Below, piece by piece: positions 11,146 through 22,749 of a stretch of DNA of 64,000 nt. The notes below the pieces were generated by a model, which saw only the letters and a program-made list of their open reading frames with translations, was not told the origin of the DNA and made no database searches. The DNA is taken from assembly GCA_029876055.1 (NCBI GenBank), contig CM056877.1, positions 3,100,001-3,164,000 on the forward strand. Reading direction: 5' to 3'. Each line of letters opens with the position of its first letter. Position 1 is the stretch's first letter. The translations under genes and the position numbers were made by a program. The DNA is from Madurella fahalii. Its lineage: Eukaryota > Ascomycota > Sordariomycetes > Sordariales.

Positions 11146-11403
11146 TGTAACGAGAGTCTCCAGACGAAGGTCAGGAGGACCCGTCGAATGATGCTGGATG
11201 ATGTTACGATACAGGATAGATAAGAACTCTGTGAGAGAACTCTCTTACGCGGGGCACTTCTGATCCGCAAGGATCAGTCTCTGTGTAGTCAATGACAATA
11301 GAAGGCTGTTTGTGAAGCTATTGCCTACTGATCGAACCCTTTTCGGTACTGAGATATTGTAGTCTATCTCCCTTAACGTGTTCCCAGAACAACCCCCTTT
11401 ATA
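11146..11403 (+). repeat. 5' LTR of chromovirus
   Basis: 258 bp, TGTAACGAG...CCCTTTATA, nearly identical to 18270-18527. Differences are mainly C/T and G/A. Confidence 0.93.
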
Positions 11404-12999
11404 ATTCTGATCCTTCTATTCTACCGTTGGCTGAGATGGTACCTACGATGAGTACCTCCCGTGAGCTGGGAGTAGAGTCGAGTCCAGGGGAAAATACCTT
11501 CCAATCACCTACAAATCCTGTGCACCTTCATCGATTAGAATCACTAGGATTTCGACCTCGTATATCTTCGTATACTCTTTTGGACTCCCGGGTTCCGCGC
11601 TAAGCTTCTTACTATAATAATCTGTTGGAATCAACCCGTCTTCGGATATAGCAACTGGAAGTACTGAAATAACTATGAGAATAAGAGGAGGGTTTGCTTC
11701 GGAAGCTAGGTATCTTACTAGGCGAATCCTTACCGAAATGTAGGTGATATCGTTCTCCTTCAGTAGGTTCTAGTGACTATGATGAGGACCGAAAGGCGAT
11801 TAAGATGAAGTATCTAATTCAGTTCCCTGATAATACTACCTATCGATGCTGTTTAGAATGGCTCTAAGATCTATAGCGAGTATTTATAAGAGATCCGAAA
11901 TGGTTTAAACGGGTATAAACCGGATCCTTTTTGCCTTGGATTAAATAGAAGAACGTCCTTGCAATCGATGGTACAGTTATTGCAATAATCTTCTGATAGA
12001 TATACGATAAGAGGTTGAAAACGACTGGAAAACGTTTAAAGATTGGATACTGAACTGTATTTGAGATCTTATAGATTAAGAATCTACTATTATAGAGTAG
12101 TTTAATGATGCTAAGTAATAAGAAAACCAGTTTCCCTTAGACTTTTATTAGTATTTGGAATCCCTTGATGTCTAATTCCCGAAGTAGGACGAAAAGGCTT
12201 ATACTTTTATCTTTTATACGAAGCTTTCGTTTGTAATTAGTAACTATATCGACTTATGCATCTATAATAAACTAGAGATTTAGGAAGAGATAGTTAAACT
12301 CGCTATTTAAATTTGGTATAGTTTCTAGTATTTGAAACCTTAGAAAGCCCCTAAGTATTCGTCCCGAAATCCTCTTTATTCTTCTCCTTCATTGTATTCT
12401 TCCCTAACCTATAAATCGTTATTTTATCCTCGAAGAGCGTTATTATCCTATTATTACTAACGAAATATATAGTCAACGACGCTATATACGAAACCTGACG
12501 ACTATCCTACATTAACCCTGTCTTATTTCAATTAGCTGAACCCTATAGACAGTTAGGGAAACCCTTTAACTTGTTTTGTTTATGGTAGTAATACCTATTT
12601 CGCTAATAACTGCCTATAAAAGGGAGTATTAGTGAATAAAACTACTAGGTACCCTAGTTACCGAGATGGTGGATCATACCTAAATCGGCAGGGAAACTGA
12701 AGATACCGGCGGATATGAACCCCGATTATATCGATGAAGACGATATACTAGGGGTTCTAGTTAAAGAACGAATATATATTTCTGTAACCTTATTGAACTA
12801 TGCCCCTAAATCTATTACAGTCGATCTCGATACTGGAATAGAGATTAATGTTGTTAGTCTAGAGTTCGTGAAGTAGAGGAAACTCCGATAGATCGGGATG
12901 TAATTACCCTGTATTCAGTTTATAGATTATTATATTGTTGAAGTATTTAGTATTTATAAAGTTCTCTTGGAGCTGATAGACTGCTAAGGAATTACTAAG
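11404..12999 (+). pseudogene. Probable gag region, heavily mutated
   Basis: This is the position expected for gag, between the 5' LTR and pol. The reading frame is too eroded to see a capsid domain or a CCHC zinc knuckle with confidence. AT-rich with many TA dinucleotides. A tRNA primer-binding site just after the LTR is not recognisable. Confidence 0.4.
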
Positions 13000-15900
13000 A
13001 GAATATATATTTCTTATACTATTATCAATTACCCCCTTGTTATAAACGATTCCCCTATTCTTCTTAGGATGCTAAGTTTAATATCCTATAAGATCTTGTT
13101 ATACCTAGAAGGGAATTTATAGTGGTTTATAACGGAATTGGAGTGTATTCAGATTGAAAACCCGAAGAAATTTTTAAAAACATATCGAGGAGAAGCTTGT
13201 ATTTACTCCTTGATGTAGTACTTAGATGTACCGGAGGTACTTTTTCTAGAGGAGGAAGAGGAGAATCCCCCCGAAAACTAGACGATATCCTCTCTGAAAT
13301 TTCAGACTTTACGGATATTATGAACTCCAGTAATATAGATATCTTACCTTCTTTCAAAAGTACTGATTATACTATTGATCTACTCCCTAATATTGTTCTT
13401 CCTATTGGATCTCTTTACCCTCTGTTACGATATGAACTTTCGATTTTGGAGGAATATCTGTATGAAAACCTGGTGAAAGGCCATATTCGCCTATCCTAGA
13501 GTTTAGCTGCAAGTCCTATCTTGTTTGTCCTAAAGAAAGATGGTACTCTATACTTATATATAGATTACGGTGGACTTAACTAGATAACAGTTAAAAATCG
13601 GTATCCTTTACCGTTGATCTTAGAACTCTTAGACCGAATATCCGGAATAAAGTATTTTATGAAGTTGGACCTGAAAGAGGTATACTACTGGATTTGTATC
13701 CGAGAAGGAGATAAATGGAAGACGGCCTTCTGTACCTGATACGGTTTATTCGAGTATCTTATTATACCTTTTAGTCTAATAAATGCTCCTGTAACTTTCT
13801 AAAGTTATATTCAGACTGCTTTAGGTGGGCTACTAGATGATTGTTGTATGTATTATTTGGATGATATTTTAATTTTCTCCCTAGACTGGGAAACCTATAT
13901 GACTTACCTCCGATGAGTCTTAGAACGCCTGAGACAAATGTAGTTATACTATAAGCCTAGTAAGTATTTATTTTATTAGGATAAGATAAAATTTCTAGGT
14001 TATGTTTTAACTCCCGAAGGTATCGGTATAGATTCGGCACGAATTCAGACTGTCTAAGATTGGCCTGAACTATAGTCCTATCGAGATATTCAAGTTTTCT
14101 TAGGATTTTGTAATTTTTAACGAGGTTATTCGGAGATTGTACTACTATTAAATAATTTATTAAAGGAGTTATAGAATAGACGAAAACCGGGAACCCTCCG
14201 GTTAGAGGCCAAAGAGTGTATAGTATTCGTGTAGCTTAAGAGAGTGTTTTAAGATACGCTAGTCTTATATTATTTCGACCCCGAACTCCCTGTTATTATT
14301 GAGATAGACACCTCTGACTTTGTAATAGGAGCTGTCCTGTTATAGGTCCTAAAAGGGGGCTGAAAATGTCCTATTGCGTTCTGGTCGGCGAAGTTTTCTA
14401 GACCGGCCTAGGACTATAGAACTCCTGATAAGGAGATGATAGCTATTGTAGAAACTATTAAGTATTGGCGATACTATGTTGAAGGGAGTTGCTATAAAGT
14501 TACTGTATTTTCGGATTATAATAACCTATAAAGGTTTATAAAGCAAAACCGATTGAACGGCCGATAGGCTAGATGGTATATATATCTGGTAGAATTTAAT
14601 TTCACTATTAAGTATTAGCCTGGGAAGCGAAATACGGCCGATGGCCCCTTGAGAAGACTAGATTACGAGGATAAAGAACGTCCTGATAAACTCGAGTAGA
14701 TGCCTACTTTTGAGAGTAAAATTGCTTGGGTAAACCGGATTAGCAAGCTGATTGTAGAAAGAAATAAGATTGTCTATTGCGTAGAAGAGAGTAAATTAGC
14801 TTATATAAGAAACCCTGGTAAATCAGCTAGTACCTAGGTCAGAAAGACGACTACGGAAGGGGTTAAGAGAGCCTACTGTATACTAGAGAATAGTGAAGAT
14901 GCTAGTATATAGGACCCTAGTAAACTAGTTAGTTGGAAACCCGAAATAATGGGTTGTCTTTTAGAAGTCACTATAGGATCGTTGAGTATTTACCTGCTAG
15001 GACTTTAAGATTACTAAGAAGCTGATTGGCTTGGATGGGAATAGATTGTTATTCGTTAATATATAAGAGAGTACGCTCGACTAGAAGCGGTTTATACTAT
15101 AGAACCGTTGAAATCTATAAGAGAATTGATTCTAGAGCTGTAAGCTACGGATCCGGTAACTCTGAAAATTAAGGAAAGGCTAGTAAGTCTAGCCTGAAAC
15201 TAGAGAGTTTCATCTGAATAGGCACTTGGATACGAATAAGAATTATTATATTAAGGACGATTGTTTGTCTTAGTAGAGTAAGCTGTTAAATAGGAGTTAC
15301 TCTAGCTTTTTTATAACGATCTGTTAATAGGTTATTTTGGTATCGAGAAGACTCTTGAACTATTATAAAGAAAATACTTCTAGTATAGTATAACCAAAGA
15401 TATTAAAAACTACTGTAAAACCTGTTATACCTGTTAAGTCAATAAGATAAGACGGTATAAGTTATATAGGTTATTCGAATCGTTGCCGATTCCTAAATAA
15501 CCTTAGAGCGAGATTACTATAGACTTTATTATAGGTTTTCCTGTGGTAAAGAGTCCCGATAGCTCCGAGAAGGATATAATTCTAGTAGTTGTCAATCGGT
15601 ATATAAAGATAAACTGATTCTTCCTAGTATCTACTACTATTACTAACTAAGAATTGGTAGAGCTTGTTTATAAAGAGATTGAACTTAAGTATAGCTCTAT
15701 TGATAGTTACATTAGTAATCGAGGTTTTGTTTTTATATCATAGTTTTAGAGTGATCTATATTACCTATAAATAGTATATAAGCAGCTTTCGACTACTTTT
15801 TACCTATAAACCGACGGGTAAATAGAGCGAGTAAACTAGATACTTATTCAATACCTCTGTTATTTCATATACTAAAACTAGATTACCTAGGCAAATCTCC

Positions 15901-16600
15901 TCCTAGAAGTAGAATTTGTTATTAACAGTATTATTAATTCTATAATTAAGATAAGTCCCTTTAAAGTACTAATAGGTTATTAACCTCCGATTTCCTGTTA
16001 TATCGAGGGCGATATATAAAAGAGGAGGATATCTAGTACAATTGAAAGAATTGAAAAACTTGCTGAACTGAGAAAACAGTTAGAACAAAATTAGGCTGAA
16101 GCTATAGTAGTCTAGAAACGATATTACGATAAGAAGTATATAAAAAAGGAGTTCAATAATAGAAGTTTGGTATTGTTATCAACGTAGAATTTAAGATTCA
16201 AGTTACTGAAGAAATTAGTACCTAAGTTCATCGGTCTATTTTATGTCCTAAATAGAGTCTGATCGCTGGCTTATCGTCTAGCACTCCCGGACAAGTACGA
16301 TCGTTTATATAATGTATTTCCTGTATCAATGTTGGAACCGTAGTACAGCCGAAAAAGAGACGATTCGTCTGTAATGCCGATACTAGACCTTGAGAACGAC
16401 GGAGAGTAGGAAGTTGAAGAGATTCGAGACGAGAGAAAATTCTAGGGTGAAACCTTCTTTTTGGTTAAGTGGGCAGGCTGGCCCTCGGAGTACAATTAGT
16501 AGGTGTTAGAGGAAGATATGACAAATGTACCTAAGCTGGTATTACAATTCCGAAAAGTACGTGAAAACCAGCGAAAGTATAGGCGATAAGATGTTAATTA
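13000..16600 (+). pseudogene. Chromovirus pol: RT, RNase H, integrase, chromodomain
   Basis: The plus-strand frame shows reverse transcriptase blocks (ILFVLKKDGTL about 13520-13555, ENRYPLP-like run, KYFMKLDL about 13650) and the catalytic YYLDDIL at 13851-13871. RNase H follows (EIDTSDFVIGAVL about 14300). An integrase zinc finger with CKTCYTC lies near 15415-15435, and the core begins at ITIDFI (about 15510). A chromodomain, FFLVKWAGWPSEYN, is at about 16455-16500. Chromodomains steer integration to heterochromatin. TAG codons sit where Gln or Trp is expected throughout, so no functional polyprotein can be made. Confidence 0.9.
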
Positions 16601-16744
16601 ATATCTACCTGTATAAAGCTATATCCCAGGGTATACCAGATGCTAACTCTAACCGAAATACTATAGAAAAATCCTCTGAAAACAATATAAACCTCAGAAA
16701 ATTGAGGTTGGTACTAGCTCCAAGTTAGGAGCTACCTCTATTTA

Positions 16745-17560
16745 AACCTGCTAGGCCTCTATATCCTCTACGTTGGCAGCGATCTCCTTCTTGACCCTCT
16801 TAAGGAAACGGCGCTTAGTACCCGACTAACCTATAAAACTAATGTCGCCGAATGACAAACGAGCAATAGACTGTACCTCCTAGGTACGTACTTCAGACTT
16901 ATACTACGAAAAGTTAGTAATAACATAGTAGAAATATAGTAACTGAGACTGACCTCGACATTGCAGCCGCGGTTCCGGCCAGGGCGGGACGACTGCTATA
17001 GGCGGAGTTAGCTGCATAGCGTGACTATAGAGCAATATACTATATAAACTTGCTGTCGAAATGTTAGCAAATTGTATACGAAAATAAGCGAGATAAATGT
17101 ATTTACAGAAGATAGCTTAGTAGCACCGGAAATGCCGAATTAATAGCGATAAACGGTCTCAGCGGCGTCGAACACTCCGACTAGGTCTTTAGCGGCAGCA
17201 GCGATCTTCTTATAGCTACAGTACGAGAGAGTAGAGATAAGAGGGCGATTGCTCTCCTTATCGAATTCGCTTTCGATATCCTCTATACGATAGTCGACGA
17301 CAGTATAAGCCGTGTTAATGAGAATTATAAGGTCGACGGAGTCGCTAACTATTCTAGCTACGGCCTACAATTGTTAGCAAATCGCCTATTAATCTTCTAT
17401 AAATCGAATACGAGCTTACCGGAATATACAACTCTTTCTTTGTATTACAATACGAGTAATGCGATAATATAGACTGCTCGAACGAGTAGATAATAGAGAG
17501 AACCTCGTTGGAGTAAGGGTTAGCGTTCTTAAACGTCGAACGAATGCATTTTATATACGG
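16745..17560 (-). pseudogene. Antisense intron-bearing gene inside chromovirus, unknown function
   Basis: Between pol and the 3' LTR the minus strand shows coding-like frames separated by two good introns. Intron 17419-17365 is 55 nt (GTAAGC...TTTGCTAACAATTGTAG) and 17106-17053 is 54 nt (GTAAAT...TTTGCTAACATTTCGACAG). The exons read NANPYSNEVLSIIYSFEQS, VARIVSDSVDLIILINTAYT, KKIAAAAKDLVGVFDAAETV and, downstream in another frame, TPPIAVVPPWPEPRLQ and GTKRRFLKRVKKEIAANVED. Interrupting TAG codons fit RIP. A TATA-like TATAAATA (complement of 17780-17787) and a long CT-rich leader (17600-17760) precede it. The join after the second intron does not keep the frame I expected, and the start codon is unclear. 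No family is recognised. Confidence 0.5.
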
Positions 17561-17599
17561 AGTTCGGCAGTAGGGGCGGCAAGGGCGTCTATTACAATA

Positions 17600-17787
17600 G
17601 AAAGGTGGTCGAAGCGATACCGAGAAGAGAGAGATTGAGAGAGAGAGAAAGAGAGGGAGGGGAGGACAGAGTAGGTAGCGGACTATACACAAGAGCCGGG
17701 CGAAAAGCGAGCGAAACGAAATATATAGAAGAGGGTCTGAAGAAAGAAAAGTTTTGGAAAAGGTGGGAGAGGAGAGGGGTATTTATA
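17600..17787 (-). promoter_or_regulatory. TATA box and CT-rich leader for the antisense gene
   Basis: On the minus strand TATAAATA (17787-17780) is followed by about 150 nt of almost pure pyrimidine before the coding-like exon. This is a typical core-promoter layout for highly expressed fungal genes. Inferred from sequence only. Confidence 0.35.
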
Positions 17788-18269
17788 CCCGAGGAGAAAC
17801 GGCTAATATACATCTATAAATTTATAACTATGTACAAGCCTTACGATTGAGTAGTCGTATAATTTTTATACGTTTTGAAGTTGTGAGGATAACGTATGAG
17901 TTTGGATAGAAATCCGGACGATTCGGCTGTGATTCGGATCTTAGGCCCGAACCGGGAAAGTGGGACCTCGGAGCCGCGAACCCTACTACGGCCTGACAAC
18001 TAGCCGAACTTTTCCCGAAAACCTCCTGACTATAAGACGACTTACTCCTTACCCCAAACTATCGTTTCTCCTTTCCTACCATACAGCTTGTTAGAGCGGA
18101 TGGACCGTAAGGTCTACCGGTTCAACATTTATCTATTTATACGGCTACGAATAGCACTCGATGTATACCTGATATCTACCCGATGTCATCCTAAGTCTTA
18201 CCCCCTAAGTTCAGACGATCCTCAGCGGTAAGGAACCTGAGGACAGGTTCCATAGAGGGGAGGATAATT

Positions 18270-18527
18270 TGTAACGAGAGTCTCCAGACGAAGGTCAGGA
18301 GGACCCGCTGAATGATGCTGGATGATGTCACGATATAGGATAGATAAGAACTCTGTGAGGGAACTCTCTTATACGGGGCACTTCTGATCCGCAAGGATAA
18401 GTCTCTGTGTAGTTAATGACAATAGGAGGTTGTTCGTGAAGCTATCGCCTACTGATCGAACCCTTTTCGGTACTGAGATATCGTAGTCCATCTCCCTTAA
18501 CGTGTTCTCAGAACAACCCCCTTTACA
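18270..18527 (+). repeat. 3' LTR of chromovirus
   Basis: 258 bp, TGTAACGAG...CCCTTTACA, followed by the target duplication CTTTG. Confidence 0.93.
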
Positions 18528-18532
18528 CTTTG

Positions 18533-19080
18533 GATTCATCTACCATCTCCTCGTCCTCTTCAACCTCTTCAACTTTGTTATATGGGATTTCAAAAATAAG
18601 ATAAAAATGATGGTTAAATTCGCGTTGTCTATCTTGTACTGCAAAGAGTGTAGGAGTCTAGTAATATATGACAGGAATGGACCAGTGTCTAGAGAAGGTT
18701 CTAGAATCCTAGGATTATATGATCTCTAGGATCCTGGCCATCTAGCCTATCTGGGCTCCCACTACGTAACAGACTTCCAATTCTAGCTATCGAGCTAAGT
18801 TGTATTCTATCAAACAATCTAAATCTATTAGTTAACCTAAAACTCTCTTTAATAGCCTGAGGTTCTGAGAGTCTTAACCTTATAATATAAGGCTTAGATC
18901 TCATTAAGTTCGAATTTCTGATCTTAGCTAGATTCTAGACTTCGGTAATGTTAGATATTATATAATAAGGTACTTTACTATTTCCCAGTCCTTCTCATAG
19001 CTGTAGTAGGGAGTAGAGAGGTTTGGAACCCTCTGTTAGAAAAGGAAGTCTTGTAGGCTAATAGCTTTTATTTAGACCTA
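18533..19080. other. AT-rich spacer, nothing recognised
   Basis: Lies between the chromovirus and the next pogo element. Short overlapping frames show no family motif. Confidence 0.5.
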
Positions 19081-19082
19081 TA

Positions 19083-19185
19083 CCTGTGCCACCGCCCCAC
19101 TTATCTGCTTAGTCCTGGGCGGCCACCACAGATAAGTGGTACTCTCGGGCGTAACGGCCACAACACCACAACGGCCACTTTGACC
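19083..19185 (+). repeat. Left TIR of pogo element
   Basis: 103 bp, inverted match to 21195-21297 with few C/T differences. Confidence 0.92.
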
Positions 19186-21180
19186 ACCACTCCTTCAATT
19201 CTTTACCAAAACCACTGCAAATTAGCCCCTTCGAACGTGACGACGATAGAGAATCGTATCCAATTGGCCCTGGATTATATTCAGGCTAATCCGACTGCCA
19301 AGGTTGCTGCTGTGGCCCATCAATTCAACGTTACGCGCGTACGCCTCCGGAGACGCCTCGATGGCATCGGCCCAAAAACTGACAAAAAGCCTACGAATAT
19401 GAAGCTGTCAGCCGCTGAAGAAGCTGCAATATACCGGTATATCGACCGACTTGAATACGTCAACCTCGCTATATACCCTAGCTTTATTACAGCTGCAGCA
19501 AACTTCATCCTGCTCGAGCGTTGCAGTCAGGCGGAAAAGGCCAACCCACCTATAGTCGGAAAAGGATGGACCACACGCTTCATTCAACGCTACGACTATA
19601 TCAAAACCCATTAAAAGAAGCTCGCCGCCGACCGTCAAGCAGCTGAAGACCCCGCCCGTGTAGCCGAATACTTCCAGAAGCTCCAGAACGTTGTCGCCTA
19701 GGAGGGCATTGTCGCCTCAGATATCTGGAATATGGATGAGACTGGGTTTCGGATTGGTATGGGGAAAGACTCCCTTGTCGTTACCAAGCGCCACCGTACC
19801 CATTATCTGGGCATCCCAGAGAACAAGGAGTCGGCTACAGCCATTGAGGCCATCTCAGCTGACGGACGCGTCTGCCCTACCTTCTTGATCCTTACAGGTA
19901 AGGTCCACATGGCTCAGTAGTATCAACTACCTGAATTAGACGATGATACTGTTATCAAGCTATCCGACTCTGGGTATTCGAATGATAAGATCAGTCTGGA
20001 ATGGCTGAAGCATTTCAACACCCATACGGCAAAGAACACAACAAGGAGCAAGCGCCTCCTTATCCTCGATGGCCACGGCTCCCACTATACGATGGAATTC
20101 CTATCGTACTGCCACAACAATAATATCATACCCTTCGACTTACCACCAAACCTGACGTACCTGCTTCAGCCGCTTGACGTCGTCGTCTTCCAGCCATTGA
20201 AGCACTACCACACGCAAGCGTTAGATGTGCTTGTCTGTGACGGCGTTGTCAATATCACGAAGCTGGAGTTCCTCAGTATTATCCAGCAGGTGCGCCGCAG
20301 CGCTTTCAAGCCCAGTACTATCCTGTCAGCATTCAGGAAGACTGGGATTGCACCATTCAACCCTGGTCCAGTACTACAGGTCCTATACGCCCGGTAGCCT
20401 AAGGCACCTACACCTCCCCCCTCTCTATACACACAGGATCCTCGCCCCTAGGTACGCCACAGACGCTGCGCCAGATCAACAAGGTAGCTACGAAGATAGA
20501 GAAGGTAGTAGATGAAGAGCTAGATCCTGATTCTGAGCTCAGCTACAATATCAAGCGCTTTCTTAAAGGATCCTTAATCACGACCACTGAGTTGATCCAA
20601 GTAAAGCAGGACCTTGGAAGAACCTGGCTTGCAGAGGCTATTCGCAAGCAACGTCGTCTGGCAAAGAACTCTCCACTGTCGGAAACACGGCACCTCTGAA
20701 TCTTGGGAAATGACAGTTCAGGATTTTATGTGTCTTGTGTTGATCGTGTTCCTTGTGTTCATCTTTGCTGGAGAGTTTGCTCCTTTTATAGACGAGATAC
20801 GCGTATAGGATGACGTCCGTACAGTGGCGCAGTTAGCTGCCAGCCTGCTTTAGCTGACTAGAATATATAGGTTTGACTCCTGTACTAGATCCTGTGATCC
20901 TGATCCTTGGACTAGCGCCTGACCCTTTTGACATCCACTACAGTCAGGCGGCGTATTGAGAGTCAGCGAGGGCCATCGTATGGTGCAACAAAGGAAGGAT
21001 CAAGAGCTTGAGAGGGCCAGGAAGATGGTGGAGAGCGCGGAAAGGAAGGCACGCAACGCCTTCAAAAAGACCTTCAAAGAAGCTGCAAAGGTTGCGCGCG
21101 AATGGAGCCTATCTGGAAGGCTTGATCCAGTAGAAGTTGTTGATCAAAGTGGTGTAACTAAGTGGCTGAAGAGGGCCTGA
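19180..21180 (+). pseudogene. pogo transposase, 4 RIP-type stops and one nested insertion
   Basis: From ATG 19180 the frame has an N-terminal DNA-binding region (ENRIQLALDYIQANPTAKVA) and a second one (PPIVGKGWTTRFIQRYDYIK). The DDE core follows: NMDETGF (about 19732), LILDGHGSH (about 20062) and the third acidic residue in LLQPLDVVVFQPLK. TAA at 19612 and TAGs at about 19699, 19918 and 20395 all sit where CAA/CAG is expected. One base is missing from a C run near 20421. The frame is then split by the insertion 20677-20933. Taking that out with one TCCAC copy rejoins AKNSPL with QSGGVLRVSEG, and the frame runs on to 21180 through the coiled-coil tail HRMVQQRKDQELERARKM. Damage is slight, so the copy is young or only lightly RIP-mutated. 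Confidence 0.9.
20677..20933 (-). mobile_element. LTR-like insertion, copy A (257 bp), in pogo transposase
   Basis: Flanked by the perfect 5-bp duplication TCCAC (20672-20676, 20934-20938). Ends are TGTC...GACA. Read on the minus strand it has TATAAAAGGAG near the middle, as in an LTR promoter. On the plus strand it carries a tRNA-like A box TGGCGCAGTTAG (about 20823) and B box GGTTTGACTCC (about 20868), about 45 nt apart as in a tRNA gene. Related copies are at 22428-22695 and 41072-41331. Confidence 0.85.
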
Positions 21181-21194
21181 TATCGGGGGGGGGG

Positions 21195-21297
21195 GGTCAA
21201 AGTGGCTGTTGTGGTGTTGTGGCTGTTACGCCCGAGAGCACCACTTATCTATAGTGGCCGCCTAGGACTCAGCAGATAAGTGGGGCGGTGGCACGGG
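21195..21297 (-). repeat. Right TIR of pogo element
   Basis: 103 bp, inverse of 19083-19185. A run of 13 G lies just inside it at about 21184-21196. Confidence 0.92.
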
Positions 21298-21299
21298 TA

Positions 21300-22179
21300 C
21301 TAGTAGAGAGCTCTAGACTTTAGTGAGATCTTAGTGCTTTCGAAGTACCTTATGACTTTAAAGTCCCTATATTCATAATTCCTACGAATGTACTATCTAA
21401 GCTAAATACAACGAAGATTTATCTCGAGGAAGTATCTAGTTAAAGAGGTAAGGTTAGGTTTCTCTACTAGGCTCCTTATGACTTATGACCTTTCGTTGTC
21501 GTTGGGTATACGTAAAAAATTATAGGACCCCAAGATTTGTACCTTAAGCTCTCTACAGGATGTATAATTTTATAGAATACTCTGTAGTCGATATTATAGT
21601 GACCTATGTAGAGCCGGAGCTTGGGTGCGAACCAGGTACTCAGTATCTATAGAGTTCCCTCTCTTTTAAAAGACTGATACATACGTCTGTCCTCTCTAGC
21701 TAGCTATACTATTCCTTAAAGCTACAGTTTTCTTATGGTGGCAACACTATGTATTTATTACATAGCCGAGGTACTCTTACAACATAATCTAATCTATAGT
21801 TTCATCCTATACTATAATTGTATATAGTGTACAGTTTAACAAGTCTCTTGCTGAGGTAATAGCTATCTCACTCTATAGCCTAGGTACGAGCTAAGACTAT
21901 ACTTCTGCTACTCCTCTCTCGATCTTATATAACTATTACAGCTTACTTTTCACTAGGTATAACCCTAGCTTCTAGTTTCTTATTATTTTACTGGTTTATA
22001 TTATTAGATTTACTATTAACATGTTAAATAAGTGAACTAATAATATAAGCGAGCTAATAACTTAATAAGAATTCAATAAATGCGCTAATAATTTACTAAC
22101 AGTAATTTATTATATATACTACTAAATCATGTTAGAAATATCAGCTCACTTATATTATTAGTTCACTTATAAGATACGT
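21300..22179. other. AT-rich spacer with a palindromic pair
   Basis: No gene is seen. A 26-bp inverted repeat, AAGTGAACTAATAATATAAG plus CGAGCT at 22032-22057, matches the inverse of 22143-22168 with one mismatch and an 85-bp spacer. It may be an eroded pogo end or a MITE remnant. Confidence 0.5.
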
Positions 22180-22427
22180 TAACGTATGTCATAAGCAAGT
22201 CAGCCAGATAAGCGAGTCAGCCACTTTTTACCACCCCACCACAACTATCCTCAATTACACAAGTACAACACTAGGAAATAACTATAACTGAATCAGAAAT
22301 AGATGAATCAGACGATTCTACAGCCTCTTTGCACGTACGTACATTATAGCCAGGCTTGTCACACATACCATAGCATCGAATCTTCGTCCGAGACTCTCCT
22401 ACACTACTACCATTTTGTCGTGTTTCC

Positions 22428-22695
22428 TGTCAAAAGGATCATGTGCCAAAGGATCAGGATCACAGGATCTAGTGTGGGTGCCAAACCTATGTACTCTATT
22501 GAGCTAAGGAAGACTGGCAGCTAACTGCACCACTGTATAGACGTCATCCTATACGTGTATCTTATCTATAAAAGGAGCAAACTCTCCAGCAAAGATAGAC
22601 GGGAGGCACACACAACAAAAGGACAATCAAGAGAAGACACACAAAAATCCTCAACTGTCATTTCCCAAGATTCAGAGGTGCCGTACTTTCCAACA
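22428..22695 (+). mobile_element. LTR-like insertion, copy B (268 bp)
   Basis: Flanked by TTTCC on both sides (22423-22427, 22696-22700). Begins TGTCAAAAGG and ends TTTCCAACA. It contains TATAAAAGGAG and, on the complement, the tRNA-like boxes (A box partly mutated to TGGTGCAGTTAG). It lies inside the 3' part of the pogo element. Confidence 0.85.
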
Positions 22696-22749
22696 TTTCC
22701 TAGGCTACCTTCTCACCTACAACCTTCTAATCTAGTAGATCCTGTGCCT

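Larger units (their letters stand above)
11146..18527 (+). mobile_element. Full-length Ty3/gypsy chromovirus, RIP-inactivated
   Basis: Two 258-bp LTRs bound a 7.38-kb element flanked by the perfect 5-bp duplication CTTTG (11141-11145 and 18528-18532). LTRs start TGTAACGAG and end TTTACA (3' copy) or TTTATA (5' copy). A purine-rich tract AGAGGGGAGGA precedes the 3' LTR. The order pol reverse transcriptase, RNase H, integrase, chromodomain is that of a chromovirus. Stops are dense and almost all TAG/TAA/TGA in RIP context. About 1.7 kb between pol and the 3' LTR carries antisense coding sequence. Confidence 0.93.
19083..21297 (+). mobile_element. pogo-type transposon with 103-bp terminal inverted repeats
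   Basis: Inverted repeats at 19083-19185 and 21195-21297 are flanked by TA (19081-19082, 21298-21299). Ends read CCTGTGCCACCGCCCC and its inverse. Each repeat also contains an internal inverted pair CCACTTATCTG/CAGATAAGTGG, a plausible transposase-binding palindrome. The element holds a near-complete transposase gene and one nested LTR-like insertion (20677-20933). Removing that insertion leaves 1953 bp, a typical Fot1/pogo size. Confidence 0.93.

Noticed and set aside
17605..17850. 81-aa plus-strand Arg/Glu-rich frame
   Set aside because: It is simple GA-rich sequence, better explained as the CT-rich leader of the antisense gene.
20678..20933. Calling the 257-bp repeat family a tRNA-derived SINE
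   Set aside because: The A and B boxes suggest a SINE, but the boxes lie near the wrong end for a 5' tRNA head, there is no 3' tail repeat, and all three copies have TG...CA ends with exactly 5-bp duplications, which fits LTR integration better.
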